Positions 1 through 6,595 are shown, numbered from the stretch's first letter. The stretch: DNA of 8,004 nt from an uncultured Spongiibacteraceae bacterium (GCA_937969395.1 CALBVI010000173.1:1-8004); one strand, 5' to 3'. Program-made: numbers and translations. Notes: generated by a model from the sequence alone, not told the origin.

Positions 1-767
1 AAGGTAAATGATTCATTTGGCTCCCAGCGGAAGGCCGCTTTTAATCCTGATACATCTTCTGCGCCAAGATCGAGGTCATCGTACTGTAGCGCGGGAATGA
101 AGCCATCTCGCTCACGCTTAAGTACCGATACTCTAGCTGCAGTAGTATCACCTAGAGGAATGTTCGCACTAGCGCGAAAAAGCGCGTAGCCATTTTCGCC
201 GAGACCGACAGTGGCATAACCTGCCAAATCGCCGCCTACTTCAGGCTTTTTGGAGATAATATTGATAGCACCACCGGTACTGTTACGACCAAACAAAGTA
301 CCTTGGGGGCCACGTAAAGCCTCAACGCGCTCAACGTCTACCAAATCTGTAATACTTCCTAAAGACCGTCCTAAGTAAACACCGTCAACATACATACCAA
401 CTGCAGGGTCAGTGTTAATAACAAAGTCCGATTGGCCAACACCACGGATAGATACTCTTGGTGCAGCTGCAAAGCCACTGGTTGTGCCGTCAGTTTTCAG
501 TGACACATTGGGCGCGATATCTGCGAAATCGACAATATCCACCGCCCCACGGTTTTCCAGCTCTAAGCCCGACACTGCGGTTACCGCGATCGGCGCATTT
601 TGAAGCCCTTCATCCACTCGTCGGGCAGTTATCATGATTTCTTCTAATTGATAACGGCTTTCACCAGCCTCTTGAGCTGAAACTTGAAAAGATGACAACA
701 ATATGAGTGTTGACCCAAATGTTGAAGCCAAGCCATAAGGTAGTTTTTTAAAACTTTTGTTTCCCAT
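1..767 (-). CDS. TonB-dependent receptor, N-terminal part (3' end outside window)
   Basis: Outer-membrane TonB-dependent receptor, seen only for its first 255 codons; the frame is still open at the window edge. Residues 1-31 form a Sec signal peptide (MGNKSFKK basic start, hydrophobic LASTFGSTLILLSSF, cleavage near VSA-QEAG). A TonB-box-like EEIMIT lies at 42-47. The plug domain spans about 55-176 and shows APIAVTAVSG, SIRGVGQ, YVDGVYLGR and VERVEALRGPQGTLFGRNS, then GGAINIISKKP, all hallmarks of the family. The first barrel strands follow. There is no STN domain, so unlike its neighbour this receptor should not signal to a sigma/anti-sigma pair. The ATG at 767 is preceded by GGGGA with 7 nt spacing. 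It sits 300 nt downstream of the STN receptor, same strand, and shares an upstream motif with it. The substrate cannot be read from the plug; members carry siderophores, vitamin B12, sugars or other compounds. Confidence 0.95.
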   Translation of the reverse strand, partial: MGNKSFKKLPYGLASTFGSTLILLSSFQVSAQEAGESRYQLEEIMITARRVDEGLQNAPIAVTAVSGLELENRGAVDIVDFADIAPNVSLKTDGTTSGFAAAPRVSIRGVGQSDFVINTDPAVGMYVDGVYLGRSLGSITDLVDVERVEALRGPQGTLFGRNSTGGAINIISKKPEVGGDLAGYATVGLGENGYALFRASANIPLGDTTAARVSVLKRERDGFIPALQYDDLDLGAEDVSGLKAAFRWEPNESFT

Positions 768-830
768 TGTTCGTCCCCATTTATTTATATTTATTGTCGA
801 AGTCCTACAGACCTCTAGACGTTCAAGAAT

Positions 831-877
831 GTTGGAGCCAAAGGCTATCTAAAGCACAGCAAATACTGACCTCCAAC
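831..877 (-). repeat. 7-bp inverted repeat in the leader of the partial TonB receptor
   Basis: GTTGGAG at 831-837 pairs exactly with CTCCAAC at 871-877, leaving a 33-nt loop. It lies 64-110 nt upstream of the ATG at 767 and could be an operator or a leader-RNA stem. Seven bases with a long loop can occur by chance. Confidence 0.3.
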
Positions 878-900
878 GTGTTCTCAAGGTATTAGTTCCC

Positions 901-929
901 TGAACTGCAAAAAACCGCTATAGAGATTT
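901..929 (-). promoter_or_regulatory. Shared upstream motif, copy 1
   Basis: On the plus strand this reads TGAACTGC, six A's, CC, GCTAT, AGAGATTT. A near copy lies at 3964-3991 upstream of the STN receptor (TGAGCCGC, six A's, C, GCTAT, CGACATTT). About 24 of 29 aligned columns agree, with one gap. Both copies have the same orientation relative to the receptor gene they precede. This copy ends 134 nt upstream of the start codon at 767. It may be a promoter element or an operator; no known box was recognised. Confidence 0.4.
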
Positions 930-1067
930 GAATTTATTTTTTAATAAGCACACTTCTTTCAAAGGAAGCTCATCCAACTGGGTCGTTATTTCATATAGGG
1001 ACTTGTGTGCGATTAAGAGCGGAGCCTGAAAGCACCACATCCTCAGCACAGAGGAAAAAAGGTAAGA

Positions 1068-3923
1068 TTAAAAACTGTAGCTAAATTTCAGCCCCGCTTC
1101 ACGAGGGTAGGCGACACCGAGATTGACGCCGGTTGTTCCCACTGGAGAATTTAGTTGCGGAAATACAGCGTCAACCTCCTGTCGATTAGGCGAGTACTGA
1201 GCTCCCAAAGGGGTACGATCATCGGTTACATTTTCAACATATGCTTCGATTCGAAAGTTATCCGCACTAAAACCCATGCGAAGGCTGACTTTGCTTGACG
1301 ACGGAATCCAGCCATAACCGAACCAATCAATGTACTGCCTGTGCTCATAGCGAATATCTGCCCGGGTAAACCATTCCCAACTATCAAATAACTCTCGTGT
1401 ATAAGTAGCGGATACGCCGATTTGGAATTCCGGTGTAAAAGGAAAGTCATTGCCATCAACGTTAGTGCAAGGCAGCTCGACGACGCCTGACAATGCGAGA
1501 GTACTATCAGCTATTCCAAAATCATCACCTATAGGAACGCAGCCACTTTCAAATTCGGCATTAATATAAGTCAACTGACCCGATAAACGCCAGTGACGAT
1601 CGAGCAGGTAATCAGCCTCTAATTCAATGCCGCGAGATACGATATCAGCACTATTCAAAGCACCTCGAACTCGAGCCGAGACTCGCGATATTGTTGCATA
1701 CTTAACAGGGTCCAATAAAACCAAGGCATCAATAACATCTTGTGCGACTACACCCGGCGGATAGAAAAATATATTCTGTGCTTCCTGATAACCTTCCACC
1801 TCTATATAAAATAACGCAGCATTAATGTTTAAACGACCATCCCAAAAAACGCCTTTCATACCGATTTCATAGCTATCTAATACTTCTTCGTCAACGATAA
1901 CAATAGCGTCGAGTAAAGAGGTGGCGGACGACAATGTAACTCCGTCAACAACTAACCCCTCAAAATCCGCAGCTATTTCTCTTTGTAGAGTGGCGACGGC
2001 ATCTAAATTAATAGTTGCTGGCTGCACACCTTTAGCGTATTGAGCATAGAGATTTAAATTATCTGTTGCACTATAAGTGATCGCCAAACGAGGTAAATTA
2101 GACGTTGTAATTACCTCTGGGGCACTATCGTCCGTCGGGTCGGGATCAGCTGCGGAGATATCATCTTCTTGCCGTCGCACCTCTAGAGATATGGCCACGT
2201 CATCAGTAATATCATAAAAAACACCGGCAAAAACACCCCTATTTTTTATCTCTGTAGAGCCTCCTGACAAACCTAAGCCACTCTCCCCGTCAATAGAAGA
2301 CGAGGGATGCCTAAACCAAATTTCAGAAACATCTGCATAACTATAATCTGAGTATCCAAACGTGTAACGTAAGCGCTCATCATCGGGTGAAGTCCAGATT
2401 GCCTCATAGTAGTCTTCATCAATATGGACAGCCATCGCCATGTTAATGATGCGCGCAGGTGAATCATCAAAAGCCGTATTGTCCTGATCATCAATATCAA
2501 ATGAAATATCTTTCGAGTGAAACGCTTTAAAGGCCAGACCATGTCCATTTTTCAACTCATAATCGACATCAAAGGCAAGCCTGTCACGCTCAAGCTCCCA
2601 ACCAGGATCACGAATACAGTTCTGGTCGGGCAATCCTTCCCTGTAGCAGAAATTTCTGGATAATACTGGATTATCCAAATGCCTTAGCGGCCCCATATAT
2701 ATTGGCGCGCCGCCAGCATCCGCCCCAGGAATCCGGCGGATGTTATCGTCTTGTGCAGGGTCGAGGTTGTAATCTGGCGCAGGGCCATCATCCAGTTCGG
2801 TATGTGTATAACGTAAATTTAAGCTAAACGTATCTGATGGCTGAAAATTTATAGCGGTGCTGTACTGCTCCGTCGCCCGCGACCCCATCTTTACACCTTC
2901 AGGAAAAGAAGTAATGCTACCGGGGCCATCGTAACTATCCTGCGTCGCAGACACATATAAACCGAGCACATTTTCTACCACGGGCGCTGAATACCAAGCA
3001 CTCAGGCCTTGTCGGCCATCCTGTCCATACTGTCCGTTAACACCACCTTTTGTTACATCTAGCGACGGCCTACGTAAGTTATAGTTAAGTGCGCCAGCAA
3101 ACACGGCCCGCCCAAACACCGCACTCTGTGGGCCACGATATACCTCTACGCTTTCAACATCGACGAACTGAATACTTGCCTGTGGTCCTACCATTGGCAC
3201 CCCGTCAATAAAGGTAGACATTCTCTGGACAGCCGTACCGGTGAAAGATTTAATACCACGAACACCTAATTGAACCTGAGACCGATTACTATCGCGCTCG
3301 TTATACACCATGCCAGCGGTGTTATTCAAAATATCGCCAAGCTCATCAATTCCCGAAGCTTGCATACTCAAGGTATCCATAACGGAAATAGCCACAGGGA
3401 TGTCTTGCAGCGACTCTTCACGCTTTCGCGCACTAACCATGACCTCTTCAATCACTCGCTGAGACGCATCATCTTTAGAAACGCCCTCACTCACAGTGGC
3501 TTGCTGCGCAGAATCACCTCTGAAAAAGTCTAGAACAGTAGTCACAAAACTTTTTTTACTTTCCGGCTGCTGACTTTTAATTTCTTTTCTTGAGATGGTA
3601 ATAACGCCGTTCTCTGTAAGCGCACCGGAAAGAAGCGTCCCTTCAAAAATAACGTCTAATGCCTGCTGTATGGTGTAACGCCCCTTTAAAGGGTTTACCT
3701 GAACATTCTCGACATCGACAGATTGAAAAAAAGCAGAGCTCTCGGTCTGTCTAGATATCGCTTTTATGGCAACAGCAGCACCAATAGCGGGGATGTCGAA
3801 ATCGTATTCCGCCTCTACAACGGCAAACACATTAAACGGTGAAAACAAGAAAAATAACGTGAGCAGATAAACTACGCCATTAAGATTGGGGGATTTTTTT
3901 TCAATCGGCTTGATCAAAACCAT
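1068..3923 (-). CDS. TonB-dependent receptor/transducer with N-terminal STN signalling domain (FecA-type)
   Basis: A complete 951-residue outer-membrane receptor built as a surface-signalling transducer. Order: signal peptide about 1-34 (hydrophobic VVYLLTLFFLFSPF, cleavage near NVFA); STN domain about 39-112 (starts YDFDIPAIGAAVAIKAIS, ends ENGVITIS), which in FecA-like proteins touches the periplasmic part of FecR; linker 113-155; TonB-box-like VIEEVMV at 158-163; plug about 170-287 with GVRGIKS, FIDGVP and VDVESVEVYRGPQSAVFGR; 22-strand-type barrel from about 300, ending in FSYSF with the C-terminal aromatic residue used for outer-membrane assembly. Cysteine pairs 426/436 and 795/819 may form disulfides in surface loops. 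An AGGAAG Shine-Dalgarno lies about 10 nt before the ATG. The sigma and FecR genes directly upstream fit the role. The ligand is unknown; the barrel is not one I can assign to a siderophore or a sugar. Confidence 0.95.
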   Translation of the reverse strand: MVLIKPIEKKSPNLNGVVYLLTLFFLFSPFNVFAVVEAEYDFDIPAIGAAVAIKAISRQTESSAFFQSVDVENVQVNPLKGRYTIQQALDVIFEGTLLSGALTENGVITISRKEIKSQQPESKKSFVTTVLDFFRGDSAQQATVSEGVSKDDASQRVIEEVMVSARKREESLQDIPVAISVMDTLSMQASGIDELGDILNNTAGMVYNERDSNRSQVQLGVRGIKSFTGTAVQRMSTFIDGVPMVGPQASIQFVDVESVEVYRGPQSAVFGRAVFAGALNYNLRRPSLDVTKGGVNGQYGQDGRQGLSAWYSAPVVENVLGLYVSATQDSYDGPGSITSFPEGVKMGSRATEQYSTAINFQPSDTFSLNLRYTHTELDDGPAPDYNLDPAQDDNIRRIPGADAGGAPIYMGPLRHLDNPVLSRNFCYREGLPDQNCIRDPGWELERDRLAFDVDYELKNGHGLAFKAFHSKDISFDIDDQDNTAFDDSPARIINMAMAVHIDEDYYEAIWTSPDDERLRYTFGYSDYSYADVSEIWFRHPSSSIDGESGLGLSGGSTEIKNRGVFAGVFYDITDDVAISLEVRRQEDDISAADPDPTDDSAPEVITTSNLPRLAITYSATDNLNLYAQYAKGVQPATINLDAVATLQREIAADFEGLVVDGVTLSSATSLLDAIVIVDEEVLDSYEIGMKGVFWDGRLNINAALFYIEVEGYQEAQNIFFYPPGVVAQDVIDALVLLDPVKYATISRVSARVRGALNSADIVSRGIELEADYLLDRHWRLSGQLTYINAEFESGCVPIGDDFGIADSTLALSGVVELPCTNVDGNDFPFTPEFQIGVSATYTRELFDSWEWFTRADIRYEHRQYIDWFGYGWIPSSSKVSLRMGFSADNFRIEAYVENVTDDRTPLGAQYSPNRQEVDAVFPQLNSPVGTTGVNLGVAYPREAGLKFSYSF

Positions 3924-3963
3924 TTAGATGAACTTCCTGCTCAATCTCAACGGAGTCGTTTCA

Positions 3964-3991
3964 TGAGCCGCAAAAAACGCTATCGACATTT
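3964..3991 (-). promoter_or_regulatory. Shared upstream motif, copy 2
   Basis: The second copy of the motif at 901-929, one base shorter in the C run. It ends 41 nt upstream of the receptor ATG, so it lies where a promoter -10 region and start of transcription would fit. The direct repeat CTTCCG lies immediately beyond it. Function not established. Confidence 0.4.
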
Positions 3992-4040
3992 TATTACTTC
4001 CGATTTACCGCTTCCGGCTTACCTCTTCTGAAGAGAAATA

Positions 4041-4062
4041 CGCTGCTATCTACCGATAGCGC
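4041..4062. repeat. Hairpin GCTATC-TACC-GATAGC between fecR-like gene and STN receptor
   Basis: A 6-bp stem (4045-4050 with 4055-4060) and a TACC loop; a bulged base allows two more G-C pairs. On the coding (minus) strand it is not followed by a U run, so it is a poor terminator for the fecR-like gene. On the plus strand it is followed by CTC and six T's, like a Rho-independent terminator facing the wrong way. It may be an operator, an mRNA processing or stability element, or a stop for antisense transcripts. Confidence 0.35.
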
Positions 4063-4162
4063 CTCTTTTTTATACTTTTTTTGTTCTGAATGGAATAGAG
4101 GTTTATATTTTAGGAGATCAATATGCTCTTTGACAGACATAACACAAGCTATCAGATCAAAA

Positions 4163-4963
4163 CTAAAGCATGCTCAATATGACATGATTGTCGTCAACAT
4201 AACTGACCTGTACACCGTAAGCCGATACTAAAGCATCAAATAGTGGTTCGGTATCACCGATGCGAAACACACCCCCAAACCGCAGTTCCCGTAGTTCAGG
4301 GTCAGTAATTTCTATTTTTATTTGGTTATAGCGTGCCACTTGATTTATAACTTCTTCAAGAGAGTTATCAGAAAAATCATGTAAACCTTCCTGCCAAGAT
4401 AATTCTCTGCGTTGATCGCGCTCACTAAGTGTTTGCACCGGCGCAGTTTGCTCCATGTCAGCAATGCTAATGCTTTGTCCGGCAATGAGTGAAATAGGCT
4501 TATTAGATAGTTGTTCAGAATCAATCGATTCAAGAGCATTAACAGATTCTGATTGCTGCAAGGAGACCACCGAAGAGGTATTGGACATCAGTTCGACTTT
4601 TCCTTCCGTCACCAGCAATTCAAAGTTTTCATCCAATAAACTGACCATAAATGCTGTACCGACAACCCGTACGTATTTATCGCCAGCATAAACCCAAAAA
4701 GGGCGGTCGACATTCGGCATAACATCAAAAAAAGCTTCACCACTTAACAAGCGTACCCTGCGATTATTTTTATCGTAGGATACTTCTACCTGACTATCTG
4801 TATTCAGCTCGATGATTGAACCATCGGATAGTGTAAATTCTCGATACTCTCCAATAGAGGTAGTATAAACCGTAGCTTCAACGAGGCCATTGCTTTGGCT
4901 AAACATCAATACAAACGCGAATATCACAGCGATTGCCAATGATCCAGCGACCATTGGCTCCAA
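4163..4963 (-). CDS. C-terminal fragment of the FecR-type regulator (membrane span, FecR and receptor-contact domains)
   Basis: The second open frame, 266 residues if begun at TTG 4963 or 263 from ATG 4954. It begins at the membrane span (AGSLAIAVIFAFVLM) and holds the whole periplasmic part. The in-frame sequence upstream of 4963 reads KKSRKLFSLEP, the usual basic flank of a FecR span, which argues that the true frame continues upstream to the A run rather than starting here. GGAG lies only 3 nt before the ATG, too close for a good ribosome site. A Ser/Gln-rich stretch of about 30 residues (around joined residues 219-250) lies between the FecR domain and the LIAGQSISI motif. Confidence 0.7.
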   Translation of the reverse strand: MEPMVAGSLAIAVIFAFVLMFSQSNGLVEATVYTTSIGEYREFTLSDGSIIELNTDSQVEVSYDKNNRRVRLLSGEAFFDVMPNVDRPFWVYAGDKYVRVVGTAFMVSLLDENFELLVTEGKVELMSNTSSVVSLQQSESVNALESIDSEQLSNKPISLIAGQSISIADMEQTAPVQTLSERDQRRELSWQEGLHDFSDNSLEEVINQVARYNQIKIEITDPELRELRFGGVFRIGDTEPLFDALVSAYGVQVSYVDDNHVILSML

Positions 4964-5235
4964 AGAAAATAGTTTTCTAGATTTTTTTGTGACACCGCTG
5001 CACAGTGCATATTTTCGGCAAGATCAGTCGTATAAGCTTCGGACAAAAGGTTTAAGTCTTTTGACATAACTGCCAAGCTCTTTATCTCTGAAGCATGTCG
5101 AGGGCTTCTACTAATCCACTCTCTAAACGCTTCCTCGTCAGCCGCCGTTAACTTACCGGTTTCCAGCTGCGCTATCCAGCTACAGGCCTCTACGGTAATA
5201 TTGGACTCATTTTCGGAAAAAGGATCACTACCCAT
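4924..5235 (-). CDS. N-terminal fragment of the FecR-type regulator (cytoplasmic anti-sigma domain)
   Basis: The open frame for 103 residues, ATG at 5235, stop at 4924-4926. Residues 1-84 are the genuine anti-sigma part; about residues 85-103 (NLENYFLWSQ onward) look like out-of-frame sequence, since the other frame encodes the expected basic stretch and membrane span over the same bases. If translated alone it would be a soluble sigma-binding domain with no membrane anchor, which could act as an unresponsive inhibitor or, as with FecR N-terminal fragments, an activator. The Shine-Dalgarno is weak; translational coupling to the sigma gene 5 nt upstream is likely. Confidence 0.7.
   Translation of the reverse strand: MGSDPFSENESNITVEACSWIAQLETGKLTAADEEAFREWISRSPRHASEIKSLAVMSKDLNLLSEAYTTDLAENMHCAAVSQKNLENYFLWSQWSLDHWQSL
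4935..4988 (-). other. Homopolymer slip site with downstream stems in the fecR-like gene
   Basis: On the coding strand, seven A's (4988-4982) are read CAA-AAA-AAT in the first frame; a one-base backward slip gives AAA-AAA-TCT, the frame of the downstream part. Three nucleotides further on is a perfect 6-bp AU-rich stem AGAAAA-CTA-TTTTCT (4978-4964), followed by a 7-bp stem GCCAATG/CATTGGC (4958-4935) with a 10-nt loop. This resembles a -1 frameshift signal, but the first stem is weak and a simple missing A explains the data equally well. Confidence 0.45.
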
Positions 5236-5240
5236 AACGA

Positions 5241-5828
5241 TTACTTACCAGCACCTGTATCAATATTTCCATTATCTCGAAAAAACGACACAGGGTTCGA
5301 GCTATTAATGTCCAATTTATTACGAATATAAGTATTGCAACGCTTCAATCCGGTAGCGACGTGTTTTTCTGTGGTACTGATTGATATCCCTAACCTGGAA
5401 GCTATCTCTTTATGCGAGTAGCCATACACTTTTTTCATTACAAATACCTGACGACATTGTTTTGGCAAGGCTTCAACTGCCTCCGTGAAAACCAGCATCC
5501 TTGATTCGCTGTCAATAATATCATCAATGGATGGCTCCGTACTTGGTACGTACTCTTTAGGCGTAGAATCCTCTATATAGTCGATCAAAGAATTAGACTT
5601 TTTCTCTAAGCGCTTGCGCACGATATTCTTTGAAACCCCGAAAAGGAAAGCACGCGGCTCAGCAATATCTCTTGTTTTTTCAGCTTCAAGAGCTCGCAAT
5701 ATCGTCAACTGACAAATATCTTCTATATCATGTTTATTGGACGTAAAGCGCCGTAAGAACCGCTTTAGAACAGGCTCACTCTCTTGAAATGCGTTAAAAA
5801 TCCGTGATGTTTTTATATTTTTACCCAT
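5241..5828 (-). CDS. ECF sigma factor, FecI type
   Basis: RNA polymerase sigma factor of the extracytoplasmic-function class, the cytoplasmic end of the surface-signalling chain. From this start it is 195 residues. Counted from there, sigma region 2 covers about 13-78 (DIEDICQLTILRALE for core binding; PRAFLFGVSKNIVRKRLEKK for the -10 contact). Sigma region 4 covers about 106-173, with the helix-turn-helix YGYSHKEIASRLGISISTTEKHV, the FecI hallmark that binds the -35 element. The frame opens 12 codons earlier at ATG 5864, but that start has no Shine-Dalgarno, while the ATG at 5828 has GGGAG about 12 nt upstream and gives a normal N-terminus; this choice is not certain. The FecR-type gene follows after 5 nt. 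Its likely target is the STN receptor gene. No Fur box was seen upstream. Confidence 0.93.
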   Translation of the reverse strand: MGKNIKTSRIFNAFQESEPVLKRFLRRFTSNKHDIEDICQLTILRALEAEKTRDIAEPRAFLFGVSKNIVRKRLEKKSNSLIDYIEDSTPKEYVPSTEPSIDDIIDSESRMLVFTEAVEALPKQCRQVFVMKKVYGYSHKEIASRLGISISTTEKHVATGLKRCNTYIRNKLDINSSNPVSFFRDNGNIDTGAGK

Positions 5829-6135
5829 ACTGGAATCGATCTCCCACCAAAAGCCGACTCGCATAAAATAGCAACAAAACGCGGCTTAGTATACGGAAAC
5901 CTCATAACCCTCAGATCTACCACTACTATTGATGCCGCCAAATCTACCTATATATCTCATTTACATTAATGCATTGCCCTTTGAAACCAACATTAGACAC
6001 AGCTGTTTACAACAGGGTTAACCGATTTAAAACACTGCTCAGACACAAAACCAAGCTTTATAATTTATTGCTATTGATAACTTGATGGTAACTTTCAATC
6101 ACGCAATGATGATCAACAGTATTATTTGTAAATGA
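5829..6135 (-). promoter_or_regulatory. Gap upstream of the ECF sigma gene
   Basis: A 307-nt AT-rich gap between the DUF6152-type gene and the sigma gene, both on the minus strand. A TATACT -10-like hexamer lies at 5893-5888, without a good -35. Other structure: GGTTAACC palindrome at 6016-6023 and a CTGTT-TAC-AACAG inverted repeat at 6003-6015. No clear terminator for the gene upstream, no Fur box scoring well, and no ORF that looks real. Confidence 0.35.
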
Positions 6136-6516
6136 TTAATTTCTTTGATTAATTTTATCCCGCGCAACCAGCTCACCATCATCAGTTTTAATCGCACTTA
6201 ACATCATTGCTGTTGAGCCATCCCGTGCAGGAAAACCAACAATCGTCGCTGTATCCCCTTCTTTTACAAAGTTTTTATCTAAACCCAATCTATCCCATTT
6301 TCTAGGCACAAGACTTTCTATTTCCCAATGTTCTTTAGTGCCATTTTCTAAAGTCACTTCAATCGCCATTAAAATATGCGGCTGAATAAAAGAATAACGC
6401 GTAATAACACCTGTTCTTTCTATTTTAGTGTTTACATCAAAAGCTGAGAATGAATGATGGGCATTAGCGCCTGCCACACACAAAATTGATAGCAAACCAA
6501 TAATAATTTTTGTCAT
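6136..6516 (-). CDS. Small secreted protein, DUF6152-type, function unknown
   Basis: A 126-residue exported protein of unknown function. Residues 1-19 are a clear signal peptide (MTKIIIGLLSILCVAGANA), so the mature protein should begin HHSFSAFD. Motifs that recall the DUF6152 family: HHSF at the mature N-terminus, a GVI-R--F-QPH stretch at 36-47, HWEIE at 63-67, GD at 87-88 and GFPARDGS at 94-101; together these suggest a small beta-rich fold. The start at 6516 has AGAGG 5-6 nt upstream and begins the signal peptide; the longer frame to 6585 adds 23 residues with no such features and is rejected. It lies alone, divergent from feoA. Histidines at the mature N-terminus could bind a metal, but this is inference only. 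The family assignment is from memory of motifs. Confidence 0.85.
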   Translation of the reverse strand: MTKIIIGLLSILCVAGANAHHSFSAFDVNTKIERTGVITRYSFIQPHILMAIEVTLENGTKEHWEIESLVPRKWDRLGLDKNFVKEGDTATIVGFPARDGSTAMMLSAIKTDDGELVARDKINQRN

Positions 6517-6595
6517 AAGAACCTCTATATCAATCATTGGAAACACACAAAAGCACATCCAACTATCTTGGTTAGTTACTTTCATGTTTGACGTA

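Larger units (their letters stand above)
768..1067 (-). promoter_or_regulatory. Intergenic/5' region of the partial TonB receptor gene
   Basis: A 300-nt gap between the stop of the STN receptor and the start of the partial receptor. It contains no ORF that looks real. Visible structure: a motif at 901-929 also found upstream of the STN receptor; a 5-bp inverted repeat AGTTC-CCT-GAACT at 894-906 touching that motif; a 7-bp inverted repeat GTTGGAG (831-837) / CTCCAAC (871-877) with a 33-nt loop; and an AT-rich stretch at 781-796 just upstream of the Shine-Dalgarno. I could not find a convincing -35/-10 pair or a Rho-independent terminator for the upstream gene, so whether the two receptors are cotranscribed is open. 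Confidence 0.4.
3924..4162 (-). promoter_or_regulatory. Regulatory gap between fecR-like gene and STN receptor
   Basis: A 239-nt gap inside the signalling locus, where the promoter served by the locus's own ECF sigma factor would be expected by analogy with fecA. Seen here: the shared motif at 3964-3991, a direct repeat CTTCCG at 3997-4002 and 4011-4016 (14 nt apart), a hairpin at 4041-4062 and a T-rich run on the plus strand at 4064-4083. I found no clear match to the FecI promoter (GGAAAT, 17 nt, TCCTTT), so the promoter position is an inference. Confidence 0.45.
4163..5235 (-). pseudogene. FecR-type anti-sigma factor/regulator, interrupted by a frameshift
   Basis: Read as one gene with a -1 shift at the A run 4988-4982, this gives a 357-residue FecR of normal family length and domain order. 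Residues about 13-60 are the cytoplasmic anti-sigma domain (DUF4880 type: ACSWIAQLETGKLT, FREWISRSPRHASEI). Basic KKSRK at 84-88 precedes a single membrane span at about 95-112. The periplasmic FecR domain runs about 123-218 (FTLSDGSIIELNTDS, LLSGEAFFDV, VVGTAFMV), and the C-terminal part about 282-357 is the receptor-contact domain (ELSWQEGLHDFSDNSLEEV). It starts 5 nt after the sigma gene, so the two are almost certainly cotranscribed. FecR proteins hold and activate the ECF sigma factor and take the signal from the STN receptor. As written, the frame breaks between the cytoplasmic domain and the membrane span, so it is either a pseudogene, a sequencing error in the homopolymer, or a gene read by slippage. 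Confidence 0.85.

Noticed and set aside
1041..1060. Hairpin CCTC-AGCACA-GAGG near the end of the STN receptor as its terminator
   Set aside because: Only 4 bp, and on the coding strand the T run precedes the stem instead of following it.
3270..3533. Plus-strand open frame of 87 codons inside the STN receptor
   Set aside because: It lies fully antisense to a clear receptor plug domain and its product resembles nothing. The same holds for plus-strand frames at 412-603 and 4455-4691 and for minus-strand frames at 1226-1459, 2273-2548 and 4345-4539.
3980..4010. Iron-starvation sigma box (TAAAT-N16-CGT) before the STN receptor
   Set aside because: The nearest match has a 17-nt spacer and CGA in place of CGT, so it fails at both spacing and sequence.
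5829..5864. Longer start (ATG 5864) for the ECF sigma factor
   Set aside because: No Shine-Dalgarno and the extra 12 residues do not resemble a sigma N-terminus; kept as a possibility but not preferred.
6129..6147. Fur-box-like sequence at the end of the DUF6152-type gene, upstream of the sigma gene
   Set aside because: Only about 10 of 19 positions match the consensus, and it lies some 300 nt from the sigma start; AT-rich DNA gives such matches by chance.
6517..6585. Longer start (ATG 6585) for the DUF6152-type protein
   Set aside because: It would bury the signal peptide behind 23 residues, and the ATG at 6516 has a good Shine-Dalgarno.
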